From an uncultured Candidatus Melainabacteria bacterium (lineage in GTDB: Bacteria; Cyanobacteriota; Vampirovibrionia; Gastranaerophilales; Gastranaerophilaceae), in NCBI GenBank assembly GCA_934692295.1, contig CAKUTL010000004.1, positions 1-64,000 on the forward strand: 64,000 bases of DNA. Direction: 5' to 3'. The stretch's first letter is position 1. Each line of letters starts with the position of its first letter. Made by a program: the position numbers and the translations under genes. Below the pieces are notes generated by a model. It ran no database searches, was not told the DNA's origin, and saw nothing but the letters and a program-made list of their open reading frames with translations. Positions 1 through 9,580 of this stretch are shown one piece after another.

Positions 1-608
1 TTAGCAATAAGCAATTCTTTTGTTAGTGGAGTTAAATATTCAACAATTTTATTCAAAGTTGAAATCATTTGCGTTGTTTGTACAACTACGCCTATTTTCT
101 TTGCGGATTTCAATTCTTGCTCAAATGCCTTTAATTCTTCTGGTTCAGTTGCAACCAAGACATTATTACTAAATTGTTCAGCGTTAGCTTTTATTGCAAT
201 TACTTCTGGATGAGTAGCTTTTCCTACAATAACTAAGAAATAATTATTTTGAGCAAGTTCGATAGCTTTTTGCTGCACTTTTTTGACATCAGGACAAGTT
301 AAATCATAAACTTCAAATCCTGCTTTTTCTATTTGTTCAAAAACTTCAGGACTTTCCCCATGGCTGCGGATAACACAAATCCCATCCCCTTTTTCAGGAA
401 GTTCTTTGAGCGATTTAATTCCCATTGCGTTCAATTCTTCAATAACCTGTGTATTGTGGATTAATTCTCCAAGTACACAAATATTACGGTCTGGGTTTTC
501 ACTTTTTAATTTTTTTACGGTTTCAACGGCTCTTTTTACGCCATAACAAAAACCTGCAAATTTAGCTAATGTAATTTTTTTCGGCAATTTGTAATTGTCT
601 TCTTTCAA
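1..608 (-). CDS. ispH: 4-hydroxy-3-methylbut-2-enyl diphosphate reductase (IspH), 3' end cut by the window
   Basis: IspH is the last enzyme of the MEP isoprenoid pathway. It reduces HMBPP to IPP and DMAPP with a [4Fe-4S] cluster in the cytoplasm. The visible N-terminal two thirds (about 200 residues) shows the family blocks: KITLAKFAGFCYGVKRAVET with the first cluster cysteine, LGELIHNTQVIEELN, VIRSHGE, and DLTCPDVKKVQ with the second cysteine. The third cysteine lies beyond the left edge. No ATG fits. The frame runs back to a stop near 633, and I chose TTG at 608 (a GTT/CAT stretch precedes it), so the start is uncertain. A GCAGGATTATCCTGC palindrome overlaps the region just upstream. Identity is firm, the exact start is not. 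Confidence 0.9.
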   Translation of the reverse strand, partial: MKEDNYKLPKKITLAKFAGFCYGVKRAVETVKKLKSENPDRNICVLGELIHNTQVIEELNAMGIKSLKELPEKGDGICVIRSHGESPEVFEQIEKAGFEVYDLTCPDVKKVQQKAIELAQNNYFLVIVGKATHPEVIAIKANAEQFSNNVLVATEPEELKAFEQELKSAKKIGVVVQTTQMISTLNKIVEYLTPLTKELLIA

Positions 609-691
609 ATGAACTCGCAGGATAATCCTGCTGTAAGACCATTACAACATGAAAGTATTTTTAAATCAAGTTTGCTAAATATTGACTAAAT

Positions 692-3600
692 TTACCCTTT
701 GCTAATGAAGCGATGTCCTTTTATTTTTAGTTTATCGTATTTGCCTTTGTCGCCTCTTGGGTTTGAAAGACTTGTTGAACCCATAGCAATTCCATCATCC
801 CAATCAGGATAATCATTTTGGAGGTCTAAGTTTTCTCTTGGCACAAAAGCGGTTGTTTGTTCAGGATCAAATTCATTTACAATTTGTGGTTTTTCTGCCG
901 GTTGGTTTACTTTTGTGTTTGGATCTTGTTTATTTTGAGATATTAACCATTCGTGAGAACCTTTAGCCGGAGTATTTTTATTATCAACAACTTCATTATT
1001 AATTTCTGATTTGTAATCAGGATAAGCAGCTAAAAATGCTCCTTGGTTTTCTTCTTTGAGATTACTAAAGTATGGTTTAATTTCTTCAAATCTTGTTCCA
1101 TTTTTGGCTTTTTCAAGTGCCATTTCATACAATATGTCTTGTGGGATTGATGATAATGTTGAATATGAAATTTCACCTGCTTGTAGTAGAGCTTTAATCA
1201 TATCCTTTGGAAGATATGAAATTAAAGAACTGTTGCTACTATATTGGTATAGTTTTAATATAACATTAGTATCATTTTTGAAATCGCTTGCAAAAGATAC
1301 AAGAGTTGCACTATCTGCATTTGTTGCAAATGCTTTTAAAAATGCCTCTTCAATATTTCCAAATTTTGTAACGAGTTTTTTGTATGCTGTAGAAATACTA
1401 TTTTTTTCAAATAGAACTGTAAGCGTTTGTCTTAATGTTTCTGTTTCTTCTTTTGAAAGTTTAACATCAGAAAGAGATAATTCTCCAGATGCAACAGCTT
1501 CAACTATTTCCTCTTTAGAATATTTTGATAATGATTGTATTTCTTCTTCTCTATCTTTGATACTTTCAGCTTGAGTTTTTCTAAAATTATCAATTTTATC
1601 AAGAACAGCTTGAGCTTTTTGTGTCAATTCTTGGGTTTCTTTTTCTCCCATTGTCATACTCAAAGGTGTTTTTATTTGAGAAATATCTTTTGTTAAAGGC
1701 TTGCTTGTTGCAGCAATATTTGCTGTTGCTGAAATTGTTGGAGTGTCTGCAACAGATGTTTTAAAGCTTGCTGAGGCTGATTCATTTGCATTTGTTTGTG
1801 GTGAAACAGTTTGTTGACTAGTTGCTGCTGTTGTGGCATTAGAACCGGTTACTGCAGGTTTATTTGCGTTTGAATTAGAAGCAGTTGCGGCTTTATTTGA
1901 AGCTGTTTCTGATACAGTTGTTTTTGCTAAAGTTTCAGTCGAAATTTTTCCTGTTTCAAGTGCTTTTCTAATGTGTGTTTGTTGCTCAGGAGGATAATTC
2001 TTTATAGCTGTTTCTACATAGGAATTGTATTGTTTTCTTATGCTTTTATCTACATTTTTAGATGCTGCAGCTAATCCTTCTGTAACAGCAGAGTTGTTTA
2101 TGGTTGATAAATTTTTTGCAGCATATAGTGTTTCTTCTGTGCCATTTTGAGATACATAATTAATATAGGATGATGTTGCGATGGCTTTGTTTGCATCCGG
2201 AACCATTGCAGAAGATAGACCATATGTCATACATTCTGCAGCTCTTTCTTTTGTCATAATGGTTCTATCAGCCATTACAGAAGTTGTAGTGTTGATGTAT
2301 TCTTTGATACTCAAGTTGCAAGCTGTTAATTCTTGTTGAGCTTCTTTAGATGTGCAGGCTTTGTATTCTGCAGGAATCCATTTTTCACCTGCTTGTACCG
2401 TATTGGTTAACGCTCTTGTTTGCTTGATTGCAATTAATGCTTTGTGGTCTTTTTTAACGATAGCTGTTGCGTTATCAAAAGACAATGTCCATTCTTCGGT
2501 TAGTTTGCCAAGTTGTTCTGCTGTCCAACCTTGAGCTTTAAGTTTTTCAATAATTGCAATTCTATCTTCAGGAGTAGCAGCTCCGTTTATGATTGCTCTA
2601 ATTTTATTTGGCTTTTTAGAACTTATTGCTGCGTTAATATACTCTTCAACAGACATTCCTGCATTTTGGGCTGCTTGTTCATTTGAAGTGTACCAATTCT
2701 TAGGAGATAAGCCCGGTGCATTTTTAAACATTTCAGACAAGGCAATTTTTAGAGTTTGTTCTTCCGGTGTAAGATCTTTTTTAGAATTTAAGAACTTTAG
2801 CATTTCGTTTGGAAGATTTTTTTCTTTAACTCCTTTTTGTATAAGTTCTTTTGCTAAATCATTTCTTAGTTTGATAATAGGGTTAGATGTTTCAGGTTTA
2901 AATTTCTTTGCAATATTTTGTTGCTCTTCTTTAGAGAGTGATTTGAATTTTGCATATGTCATATTTGCTTTTTCAAGCATTGTTTTTGTTGCACTAATAT
3001 CTTGCAACATAAGTTCTTTTGTTGCATCTCCCAGTTGTTTCCAACCTTTTAAGATATTATTTTCAACAAAAGAATCTGTTTTTTCTTTAAGGTATTTATC
3101 TTTGGCTTCTCCAGCAGGCATTTTAGCATATTCAGGATCAACCTGTTTTAAAATAGCATCAGCATAAACTTGGATTTTTTCCATTTCTGTTTTCTGATTC
3201 CAGTCTGCCGGTTTGTTTGGAATAAGTTCTTCTGCAACAGAATTGAATTTTTTCATGATATAGGTTGTTGTAATATCTCTTTTTTGGGTTGGGGATAATC
3301 GGTTAAAATCTTCTAAAGACATTCCCTTACCATTTGCTTTTAAATCTTTTAATGCTTCTAGCGTTGCTGCAAGTTCAAGAACAAGAGCATTTTTACCTTC
3401 CAGAGTTCTTCTTGCCATTTCAGCATTAATAGATTTTAAAAATTGATTAATTTGTTTGTCAGTTGGTTTGCCTGATTTTGCCGCACCTGTGTCAATTAAA
3501 TATTGTTCCGCAAGGCTTCTAACTTTTTCTTCCGGTTTTTTCTTGTTCCATTCAGGAGAGAAAAATTGTTTAAAATCATCTAGTTCATTTTTCTTTTGTT

Positions 3601-4183
3601 CTGTTGTTTTGTTTTGAGCTTTGCTATTTTGTTCATTTTTTACAGCATCAAGAAATGCTTGTGCTTCTTGAGTTCTTTCTTCTTTAGGTGTTTGTAATGC
3701 TTTTGAATACAAATCATCTATTGTTTCATCTGTTCCACCGATAGATTTCAGATATTTATTTGCAGCAATTTCAACATCTGTTTGTCCCTCCTGAGTTTCA
3801 GGAGTATCTTCAGATGTTTGTGTTTGAATATCTGTTTTGTCTTCTGTTGTTTTTGAAGTTAATTGGCTTTGAGATGCGGCATCTTTTAATGCTCCAAGTT
3901 GATTTTTAACTTCGTCATCAGAAGAAGTTGGAAAGAATTTTGTTTTTAGAGCTTTGGTTTGTGCCTCTGGGTCTAGTTTTTTAAATTCTTCCGAATTGAT
4001 GTAAGTATATAGCTCTTCATTTTCTTGTTTAACTTTTTGAGCTTGAGCTTCTACTTGAGAATAATCTATGGGTTTGCTTGCTGCTTTTTTAGGAACTTCA
4101 ACATTTCCAGCATCACTGGGGATTTGCTGGCTAGTTGTAATTGCTGTATCAGTTGTGAGTTTTTGGTATTTGTATTCTTCCAT
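692..4183 (-). CDS. Large Lys/Glu/Ala-rich helical protein of unknown function
   Basis: A 1163-residue protein I do not recognise. It has no signal peptide or membrane segment, so it is probably cytoplasmic. It is rich in K, E, A, Q and T, with a low-complexity Ala/Ser/Thr/Asn linker around residues 760-830 separating two helical halves. The N-terminal half contains a recurring pattern, F-x2-L-(S/D)-x-E/T-x-Q followed by about six residues and K-F. Examples are FKKLDPEAQTKALKTKFF, FNRLSPTQKRDITTTYIMKKF and FKSLSKEEQQNIAKKF, which suggests repeated helical modules. It lies 85 bp downstream of the exported protein at 4268-4990 on the same strand and could be cotranscribed with it. Function unknown; probably lineage-specific. 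Confidence 0.75.
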   Translation of the reverse strand: MEEYKYQKLTTDTAITTSQQIPSDAGNVEVPKKAASKPIDYSQVEAQAQKVKQENEELYTYINSEEFKKLDPEAQTKALKTKFFPTSSDDEVKNQLGALKDAASQSQLTSKTTEDKTDIQTQTSEDTPETQEGQTDVEIAANKYLKSIGGTDETIDDLYSKALQTPKEERTQEAQAFLDAVKNEQNSKAQNKTTEQKKNELDDFKQFFSPEWNKKKPEEKVRSLAEQYLIDTGAAKSGKPTDKQINQFLKSINAEMARRTLEGKNALVLELAATLEALKDLKANGKGMSLEDFNRLSPTQKRDITTTYIMKKFNSVAEELIPNKPADWNQKTEMEKIQVYADAILKQVDPEYAKMPAGEAKDKYLKEKTDSFVENNILKGWKQLGDATKELMLQDISATKTMLEKANMTYAKFKSLSKEEQQNIAKKFKPETSNPIIKLRNDLAKELIQKGVKEKNLPNEMLKFLNSKKDLTPEEQTLKIALSEMFKNAPGLSPKNWYTSNEQAAQNAGMSVEEYINAAISSKKPNKIRAIINGAATPEDRIAIIEKLKAQGWTAEQLGKLTEEWTLSFDNATAIVKKDHKALIAIKQTRALTNTVQAGEKWIPAEYKACTSKEAQQELTACNLSIKEYINTTTSVMADRTIMTKERAAECMTYGLSSAMVPDANKAIATSSYINYVSQNGTEETLYAAKNLSTINNSAVTEGLAAASKNVDKSIRKQYNSYVETAIKNYPPEQQTHIRKALETGKISTETLAKTTVSETASNKAATASNSNANKPAVTGSNATTAATSQQTVSPQTNANESASASFKTSVADTPTISATANIAATSKPLTKDISQIKTPLSMTMGEKETQELTQKAQAVLDKIDNFRKTQAESIKDREEEIQSLSKYSKEEIVEAVASGELSLSDVKLSKEETETLRQTLTVLFEKNSISTAYKKLVTKFGNIEEAFLKAFATNADSATLVSFASDFKNDTNVILKLYQYSSNSSLISYLPKDMIKALLQAGEISYSTLSSIPQDILYEMALEKAKNGTRFEEIKPYFSNLKEENQGAFLAAYPDYKSEINNEVVDNKNTPAKGSHEWLISQNKQDPNTKVNQPAEKPQIVNEFDPEQTTAFVPRENLDLQNDYPDWDDGIAMGSTSLSNPRGDKGKYDKLKIKGHRFISKG

Positions 4184-4267
4184 AGATTGTTCTCATACTA
4201 TTCTTCTAATTCATGAAAAAATTTTTTCAGTGGGTAATTTCAAAGATTCAGTATTTCTTTACAAAAC

Positions 4268-4990
4268 TTAAAAAGAACCATTGTATTTTGGTGTTTGTGG
4301 TTTTGGGTTATTTGTTTCTTCAAATTTTATTTTGCCACCTGCAGGTTGATATTTCCATTGAGATTCCCCAACCATTAAGTCAATCAATGGGTTTGCACAT
4401 TCTGGAGGTATAATTGTTTCAAGAGTCCAATCTTCCAGATTTTTATTATCCCCTTCAAATTGTTGGCTATAAACAACGCCCATTGTTGGTTTTTCTCCTT
4501 TATGTAAAACAAGTTTACTTACGGTTCCAGGGAGAACATTATCTATACCCGCAACTCTTCCTGTGTATTTTGCATTTGTAAAATACACAACATCAACAAC
4601 TTTATCATTAGGTTTTCCACCGGCAAATATCAGGTAGTATTTGTTTCCGTTTCGTTCTGTTGATATTACTTCTTTTACAGGAATTCCTCTTACTAATTTA
4701 TATGGTTTTCTATCTAATTGAACAAGTTTTGAGGCTTGGTCAACCATTTCTATTTTATTTATTTTTTCCATATTTAAGTTGTTATCAAGAGGTTCATTTG
4801 CATTTGCAACTATTGTTGACATTGCGATTAATGTTGCAAGTGGAATTGTAACCATTTTACTTTGAGCTCTGCGAGGGAAATTGTATCCTTCGCTATTATT
4901 GTTATCGTCGTCATCATCGTTTCTCATTCTAAATGAAACTAATCTCGAATTGTTTTTAACACTAACACTGCTAATAGGTAATATTGCCAT
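4268..4990 (-). CDS. Hypothetical protein with an internal hydrophobic segment
   Basis: A 240-residue protein not recognised. Its N-terminus (MAILPISSVSVKNNSRLVSF) resembles the short patch found at the start of many proteins of this lineage. An Asp/Asn-rich stretch (DDDDDNNN) follows, then a hydrophobic segment near residues 46-63 ending in ANANEPL that could be a late signal peptide or membrane anchor. The C-terminal part looks globular with many beta-prone stretches and no motif I know. A GGAG ribosome binding site sits at good spacing before the start, and an 8 bp hairpin lies 30 bp further upstream. Confidence 0.7.
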   Translation of the reverse strand: MAILPISSVSVKNNSRLVSFRMRNDDDDDNNNSEGYNFPRRAQSKMVTIPLATLIAMSTIVANANEPLDNNLNMEKINKIEMVDQASKLVQLDRKPYKLVRGIPVKEVISTERNGNKYYLIFAGGKPNDKVVDVVYFTNAKYTGRVAGIDNVLPGTVSKLVLHKGEKPTMGVVYSQQFEGDNKNLEDWTLETIIPPECANPLIDLMVGESQWKYQPAGGKIKFEETNNPKPQTPKYNGSF

Positions 4991-5021
4991 ACTAACACTC
5001 CTTTTTTGTATTCAGTTTTTT

Positions 5022-5041
5022 AGGATTAACCCCTTAATCCT
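5022..5041. promoter_or_regulatory. Perfect 8 bp inverted repeat in the leader of the 4268-4990 gene
   Basis: AGGATTAA and TTAATCCT flank a CCCC loop, about 30 bp before the start codon of the minus-strand gene. No T-tract follows on the minus strand, so it looks like a leader hairpin or an operator rather than a terminator. Confidence 0.4.
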
Positions 5042-5216
5042 ATTCTTTCATTAACCTTGTCTGCTATTATAGCAGCCGTTTCACAATTTGTAAAGATTTT
5101 TCACCTATTTCATCCATCTTTACTAGGGTTACTCCAGTTTCTAAAACCCAAAATTGAAAAATTTTGCTACTATGTAACTAAAATTTTAACAAATGTAAAA
5201 GACCTCTTTCAGAAAT

Positions 5217-6359
5217 TTAAAATTGGTCAGAATGTGATGTTATTCCAAGGGTCGCATTGTTATCAATTTCAATTACGTGTCTAATTATAGAATGGGCTGT
5301 TAGAAGCAAATATGGATTAATTTCTGTTGTTTGGGACATATTGATATTCGCAGATGCTTTATCTGTATTTGGTTTTAAATCTTTATTAACATTGTATGTT
5401 GTAACAGTGTCCATTGAATATTGTTTTTTGTCAGAATCCATTCGTAGTTGGAGTTCTTCTCTAGGAAATTTATCACTACATTCAATTGCAATCTGAACAG
5501 AATTGGATGTTTCTAAAAATATTGTAGCTACGACTGTTCCAAAATTCTTGGTTGAAATTGTAACCGTTAAAACACTATCACTTTCTTCTTCTCCTCCAGA
5601 TTTTGATTCAACTTCCAAATCAAATCCAACACCATCTTCAAGTGGCAGCCATGGAAGATATAGCATCAAAAGAAGTTTTAATGTTTTTTGTGGGTTATTT
5701 TCTGCAGCAATTGAAATACTTGCATTTATAAGTTTTGCCATTTCTTTCATTTGTGTTAAATCAGTAATCCCTGCTTTTGAAGCCTCTGTCATTGACATAA
5801 TTAGTTTTGTTAATGCTTCTTTTCCATTTTTTTGCAAAAGAATGGATATATCCGCAAGATTTATCATTCCTCCTGATAGGATTTCTAAATTCTTTAACGC
5901 TGATTGAAGTTGATTTGATGATAATTGAACATTTACCATCTCTTGGGTCATTGTTGTATTTAGACCTTGTAATTGGGCAAGAATTTGTGCTTGTAATTGA
6001 GAGAGTGAATTCCTTTGCATTGCGAGTTGATTTGCATACATCATATTGAATTGCCCTTGAGTCAATCCTCTTTGAAGCATAAAGACAAATTCGTTTATAT
6101 TTCTTGGCATTTGAAATAGTTCTCTTGCATAAACAGCCCTATCCATACTTTGCAAAGTGTTTAATTGCAAAGTTTCCCCCATTTGCATTGTTTGAACTGT
6201 CGGCTGAGGTGTTGGTTTGGCAACTGGAACTTCTGCTTTGGGAGCTACGTTAGGTGTTGTTGGTTGGGCATTAAAAGTTCCTTTTGCGGTAAAAGTCCTT
6301 TGTTGTGCATAATTCTGTCCAAAGCTATTCAAAAATCTTTTTATATCGATTCCTGCCAT
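5217..6359 (-). CDS. Gln/Met-rich protein, possible FliK-like hook-length control protein
   Basis: A 380-residue protein with no signal peptide. Residues about 30-60 are Pro/Thr/Gln-rich and residues 85-150 form a Gln-rich helical or coiled-coil stretch. The C-terminal third starts with LPWLPLEDGVGFDLEVES. It then has beta-rich sequence such as ISTKNFGTVVATIFLETSN followed by VQIAIECSDKF, which resembles the C-terminal domain of FliK, where a 'LG.V.V.l......v.f' pattern is typical. A disordered Pro/Gln-rich N-terminus plus a small beta C-terminal domain also fits FliK, and flagellar export genes lie 6 kb away. The resemblance is weak and by eye only. Confidence 0.35.
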   Translation of the reverse strand: MAGIDIKRFLNSFGQNYAQQRTFTAKGTFNAQPTTPNVAPKAEVPVAKPTPQPTVQTMQMGETLQLNTLQSMDRAVYARELFQMPRNINEFVFMLQRGLTQGQFNMMYANQLAMQRNSLSQLQAQILAQLQGLNTTMTQEMVNVQLSSNQLQSALKNLEILSGGMINLADISILLQKNGKEALTKLIMSMTEASKAGITDLTQMKEMAKLINASISIAAENNPQKTLKLLLMLYLPWLPLEDGVGFDLEVESKSGGEEESDSVLTVTISTKNFGTVVATIFLETSNSVQIAIECSDKFPREELQLRMDSDKKQYSMDTVTTYNVNKDLKPNTDKASANINMSQTTEINPYLLLTAHSIIRHVIEIDNNATLGITSHSDQF

Positions 6360-6391
6360 ATGATTAATTTAACTGATTTTTTAGAAAAAGT

Positions 6392-7369
6392 CTAGTTTTC
6401 AATTGACATATAAGACTGCGGGTAACTATAATCTTCTAAAAATCCGAGATTTTTGTACAATCTCAATGCTTGTAAATTATTAGTTTCAGTTGTTGTGTTA
6501 ATTTCAGAAATAGGGCTATTATATATATCAATTTCTTTAAAAATTTCATCCATTGAATGTTTTAGCATAATTGTTGACAGCCCTTTCCCTTGGTGTTCTT
6601 CTTTGATTCCAACAAGAGGAATATTTACAATCGTTCCTCCGGTAAGATTCATGAAAGAAAAACCTACAGGCTGCTCCTCGTATAGTAATACGCTTGTTGC
6701 TTTAGGCATAAATTCTGCATATACATCTTTGACAATTTTTGTGATAATATCTTGAGTCCCTTCAATTGTTTTAAATCGTGGATCAAATAACGCATCAGAA
6801 CTTTCATTAAACGACTCTTGAATAACACTCACTGCATCTTTAAAATATTTATCGTTCCAAGACACTACTTCGTAGTCTTCTGGAAGTTTCACCACTCTGG
6901 CATGAGAAAACAATTCTCTTGAAGGTGTTCCTTTCATCATAAACCTCAAAACTTCTATTCCAACAAACTTGAAACCAAGTTTTGCTATAACACTAATTAA
7001 AGATTTTTGTTCTCCTAACATTGGATAACAAACAATTTTTTCTTTTCTTAGATTTTGTGTAATATCGATGAATTTTGTTAAAAGTTCTCTTGCACAATCC
7101 ATCAAATTATCTTTATCAATTGAGTGAATAATATTTAATTCTATTGCTTCGGAAATTGCTGTTGTATAAACTAGGAAACCAACTGCTTTTTCATCTTCGT
7201 AAAGTACAATACATTTGATTAAATCTTTATCAATTGCCTCTAAAAATCCATCATAATCTAAAGGTTCAAGCTCAAAATTATAATCCGTTTTAGCTTTTTT
7301 TCTAAAATCTTCATATAGATTTTCAAAACTTCCGTAGTTATTCGCTGTTAAAATTTTTGTATTGTACAT
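6392..7369 (-). CDS. Tandem GNAT-family N-acetyltransferase
   Basis: A 325-residue protein with two acetyltransferase-like halves. The C-terminal half has the clear acetyl-CoA binding motif A: VNIPLVGIKEEHQGKGLSTI (Q-x-x-G-x-G/S type), then the motif B pattern NLQALRLYKNLGFLED. The N-terminal half (residues about 30-120) has the beta strands of a degenerate GNAT fold (IVLYEDEKAVGFLVYTTA). Substrate unknown. The start has an AAGGA site at good spacing. It is 12 bp downstream of ribBA and may be the last gene of the riboflavin operon. Confidence 0.75.
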   Translation of the reverse strand: MYNTKILTANNYGSFENLYEDFRKKAKTDYNFELEPLDYDGFLEAIDKDLIKCIVLYEDEKAVGFLVYTTAISEAIELNIIHSIDKDNLMDCARELLTKFIDITQNLRKEKIVCYPMLGEQKSLISVIAKLGFKFVGIEVLRFMMKGTPSRELFSHARVVKLPEDYEVVSWNDKYFKDAVSVIQESFNESSDALFDPRFKTIEGTQDIITKIVKDVYAEFMPKATSVLLYEEQPVGFSFMNLTGGTIVNIPLVGIKEEHQGKGLSTIMLKHSMDEIFKEIDIYNSPISEINTTTETNNLQALRLYKNLGFLEDYSYPQSYMSIEN

Positions 7370-7381
7370 AAATATTTTTCC

Positions 7382-8593
7382 TTATAACGAGTGGTGCATT
7401 TTTTCTTTTTTAGTTTCAAGGTATCTCTTATTGTATGGTGTAACTTCTGAATTTACCTTGATTATATCTAATACATTAAGTCCGTAACCTTCAAGTCCAA
7501 TGATTTTCTTAGGGTTGTTTGTGATTAGGTTAAAGTCTGTATATCCTAAATCTACAAGGATTTGAGCCCCTGTTCCATAATCTCTTAAATCAGATTTGAA
7601 ACCAAGAGAAATGTTGGCTTGAATTGTATCTTGTCCTTCTTCTTGTAATTTGTATGCTTTAATTTTATTACAAAGTCCAATTCCTCTTCCTTCATGATCT
7701 GTTAGATAAACAACTGCTCCTTTTCCGTAGTTTTCAATATACTTTAAAGCGTTAAACAATTGCGAATTGCAATCACATTTTAAACTGTGGAAAACATCTC
7801 CGGTAAGGCACATACTATGGACTCTTACTGCCGGAATTTTATCAGAACCATCATCTTTAACAAGAGCTACATGTTCAGAGCCATTAACTTGATTTTTGTA
7901 TGCGTAAAGTTTAAACTCTCCATACGGTGTTGGAAGAGTTGTTTCGGCTTCTCTTGTAACAAGTTTTTCTGATTTTAGTCTGTATGCAATAAGCTCTGCT
8001 ACAGAAATAAACTTCATTCCATGTTCATCTGCAAATTTTCTCAAGTAATCTCTTCTTGCCATATGACCATCCGGAGCCATAACTTCGCACATAACTCCTG
8101 CAGGTCTGTGTCCGCAAATTTTAGCCAAATCAACAACTGCTTCGGTATGACCGGTTCTTTCTAATACTCCACCCTTTTTCGCAACGCAAGGGAACAAATG
8201 TCCTGGACGTCTTAAATCTGAGGGTTGGGCATCATAAGCTGTCGCAACTTCAACGGTTTTAGCTCTGTCATAAGCAGAAATACCTGTTGTAACTCCATAT
8301 TTTTCAGCTGCATCAATACTTATTGTAAATGCTGTTTTCATTTCTTCTGTATTTTGTTCTACCATTTGTGGTAAATCTAATTGTTGGGCAATTTCAGATG
8401 AAATAGCAAGACAAATTAAACCCTTAACTTCAGATGCTAAAAAGTTGATTTTTTCAGGAGTAACTTTTTCTGCGGAAATAATTACGTCGCCTTCATTTTC
8501 TCTATCTTCATCATCTGCAACAATGACAGGCTTCCCGTTTCTAAAATCTTCTATAGCCTCTTCAATATTATCAAATCTAAATTTATTATCCAT
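7382..8593 (-). CDS. ribBA: Bifunctional 3,4-dihydroxy-2-butanone-4-phosphate synthase / GTP cyclohydrolase II
   Basis: RibBA supplies both precursors of riboflavin: DHBP from ribulose 5-phosphate, and the pyrimidine intermediate from GTP. The N-terminal DHBP synthase domain (residues about 1-200) has VIVADDEDRENEGDVIISAE and the RRPGHLFPCVAK and RTGHTEAVVDL blocks. The C-terminal GTP cyclohydrolase II domain has the zinc-binding cysteines in LTGDVFHSLKCDCNSQL and the catalytic YLTDHEGRGIGL block. Length (403 residues) is normal for the fusion. Its ATG overlaps the ribE stop as TAATG, showing translational coupling. No FMN riboswitch was recognised upstream of the pair. Confidence 0.97.
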   Translation of the reverse strand: MDNKFRFDNIEEAIEDFRNGKPVIVADDEDRENEGDVIISAEKVTPEKINFLASEVKGLICLAISSEIAQQLDLPQMVEQNTEEMKTAFTISIDAAEKYGVTTGISAYDRAKTVEVATAYDAQPSDLRRPGHLFPCVAKKGGVLERTGHTEAVVDLAKICGHRPAGVMCEVMAPDGHMARRDYLRKFADEHGMKFISVAELIAYRLKSEKLVTREAETTLPTPYGEFKLYAYKNQVNGSEHVALVKDDGSDKIPAVRVHSMCLTGDVFHSLKCDCNSQLFNALKYIENYGKGAVVYLTDHEGRGIGLCNKIKAYKLQEEGQDTIQANISLGFKSDLRDYGTGAQILVDLGYTDFNLITNNPKKIIGLEGYGLNVLDIIKVNSEVTPYNKRYLETKKEKMHHSL

Positions 8594-9234
8594 TATACAA
8601 ATCCATTTTCTTGTAAAAAATTCATACTTATACCTTTTTTATTATCTTTCGCAGATAAAAATTTTTCAACATATTTTCCCAATATATCGGTTTCAATGTT
8701 TACATCTTGTCCTAATTTCAAATCCTTCAAACTTGTATTGTTATAAGTATGAGGAATTATTGCAACACTCACAATATTGTCCACAATATTTGCGATGGTA
8801 AGACTTACTCCATTTATCGTAATTGAACCTTTATAAACCACATATTTTTCTTGTTCTTCTGGAATCTCAAATTGAAGATTATAAAAATCAGATAATTTTT
8901 CAATATTGATAAATTTCCCCTTACAATCAACATGTCCAGAAACAATATGCCCACCCAATCGGGAACTCAAGGTTAAGGCTCTTTCAAGATTTACAGTATT
9001 CCCAGATTTTAAATTTCCGAGAGTTGTAACCTTCAAGGTTTCATCACTAATTTCAGCACTAAATTCAGAAGAATTGAACGCAATAACAGTTTGACAAACA
9101 CCATCAATTGCAATACTATCACCAATTTTCACATCTTCTATAACTTTTTGACAACCGATGACAATTTTAGCCCCGTTTGCTTTAAATTCTAGAGATTTTA
9201 CTATTCCAATTTCTTCAACTATTCCTGTAAACAT
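8593..9234 (-). CDS. ribE: Riboflavin synthase, alpha chain
   Basis: This enzyme makes riboflavin by dismutation of two 6,7-dimethyl-8-ribityllumazines. I chose the ATG giving MFTGIVEEIG, the near-universal N-terminus of the family, over an upstream in-frame TTG; this gives 213 residues, the usual size. Two lumazine-binding repeats are visible. The first has GDSIAIDGVCQTV and SRLGGHIVSGHVD; the second starts near YVVYKGSITINGVSLT and ends at ETDILGKYVEK. It is first in a ribE-ribBA operon. The lumazine synthase partner (ribH) and ribD are not in this window. Confidence 0.95.
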   Translation of the reverse strand: MFTGIVEEIGIVKSLEFKANGAKIVIGCQKVIEDVKIGDSIAIDGVCQTVIAFNSSEFSAEISDETLKVTTLGNLKSGNTVNLERALTLSSRLGGHIVSGHVDCKGKFINIEKLSDFYNLQFEIPEEQEKYVVYKGSITINGVSLTIANIVDNIVSVAIIPHTYNNTSLKDLKLGQDVNIETDILGKYVEKFLSAKDNKKGISMNFLQENGFV

Positions 9235-9580
9235 AAATTTAGAATACCACATTTTTACAACATAAACCCTCAAATGTAACTAAATCGTAATACATTATTA
9301 GTCCTTGTTTAGGATTGTTAAGAGCCATTTCAAAATTCAATCTAGAGATTGAAAATTTATTTTTTTCGTATTTTTTCAGATTGAAAGTATTGATTTCACA
9401 CGGTTTGAAACCATTTTTAAATGTAAAGTTTTGTTAAAATTATTACACGATTAGTAAAGAATTAATGCAATTCAACCGATACATGTAGTATAATATATAT
9501 ATAAGATATACTTAACAATTAATCGCAACTAATAGCCAGAAAATATTTTGTTATAATCAAAATAGAAAGGCAGCGAATAT
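9235..9580. other. Intergenic region between divergent ribE and the ycf45-like gene
   Basis: 346 bases without a gene. It contains an 8 bp hairpin TTCAATCT/AGATTGAA (9336-9353) followed on the plus strand by a T-rich run, a TATAAT at 9489-9494, and a second TATAAT directly before the downstream start. I looked for the conserved blocks of an FMN riboswitch on the ribE side and did not find them. Confidence 0.5.
9549..9557 (+). promoter_or_regulatory. Extended -10 promoter of the ycf45-like gene
   Basis: TGT-TATAAT is an extended -10 element. Transcription would start near 9564, leaving a leader of about 17 nt that contains the GAAAGG ribosome binding site. The same GTTATAATCAAAATA sequence precedes the histidine kinase at 34580. 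Confidence 0.5.

Noticed and set aside
9235..9580. FMN riboswitch upstream of the riboflavin genes
   Set aside because: The conserved blocks of the RFN element are not present on the minus strand.
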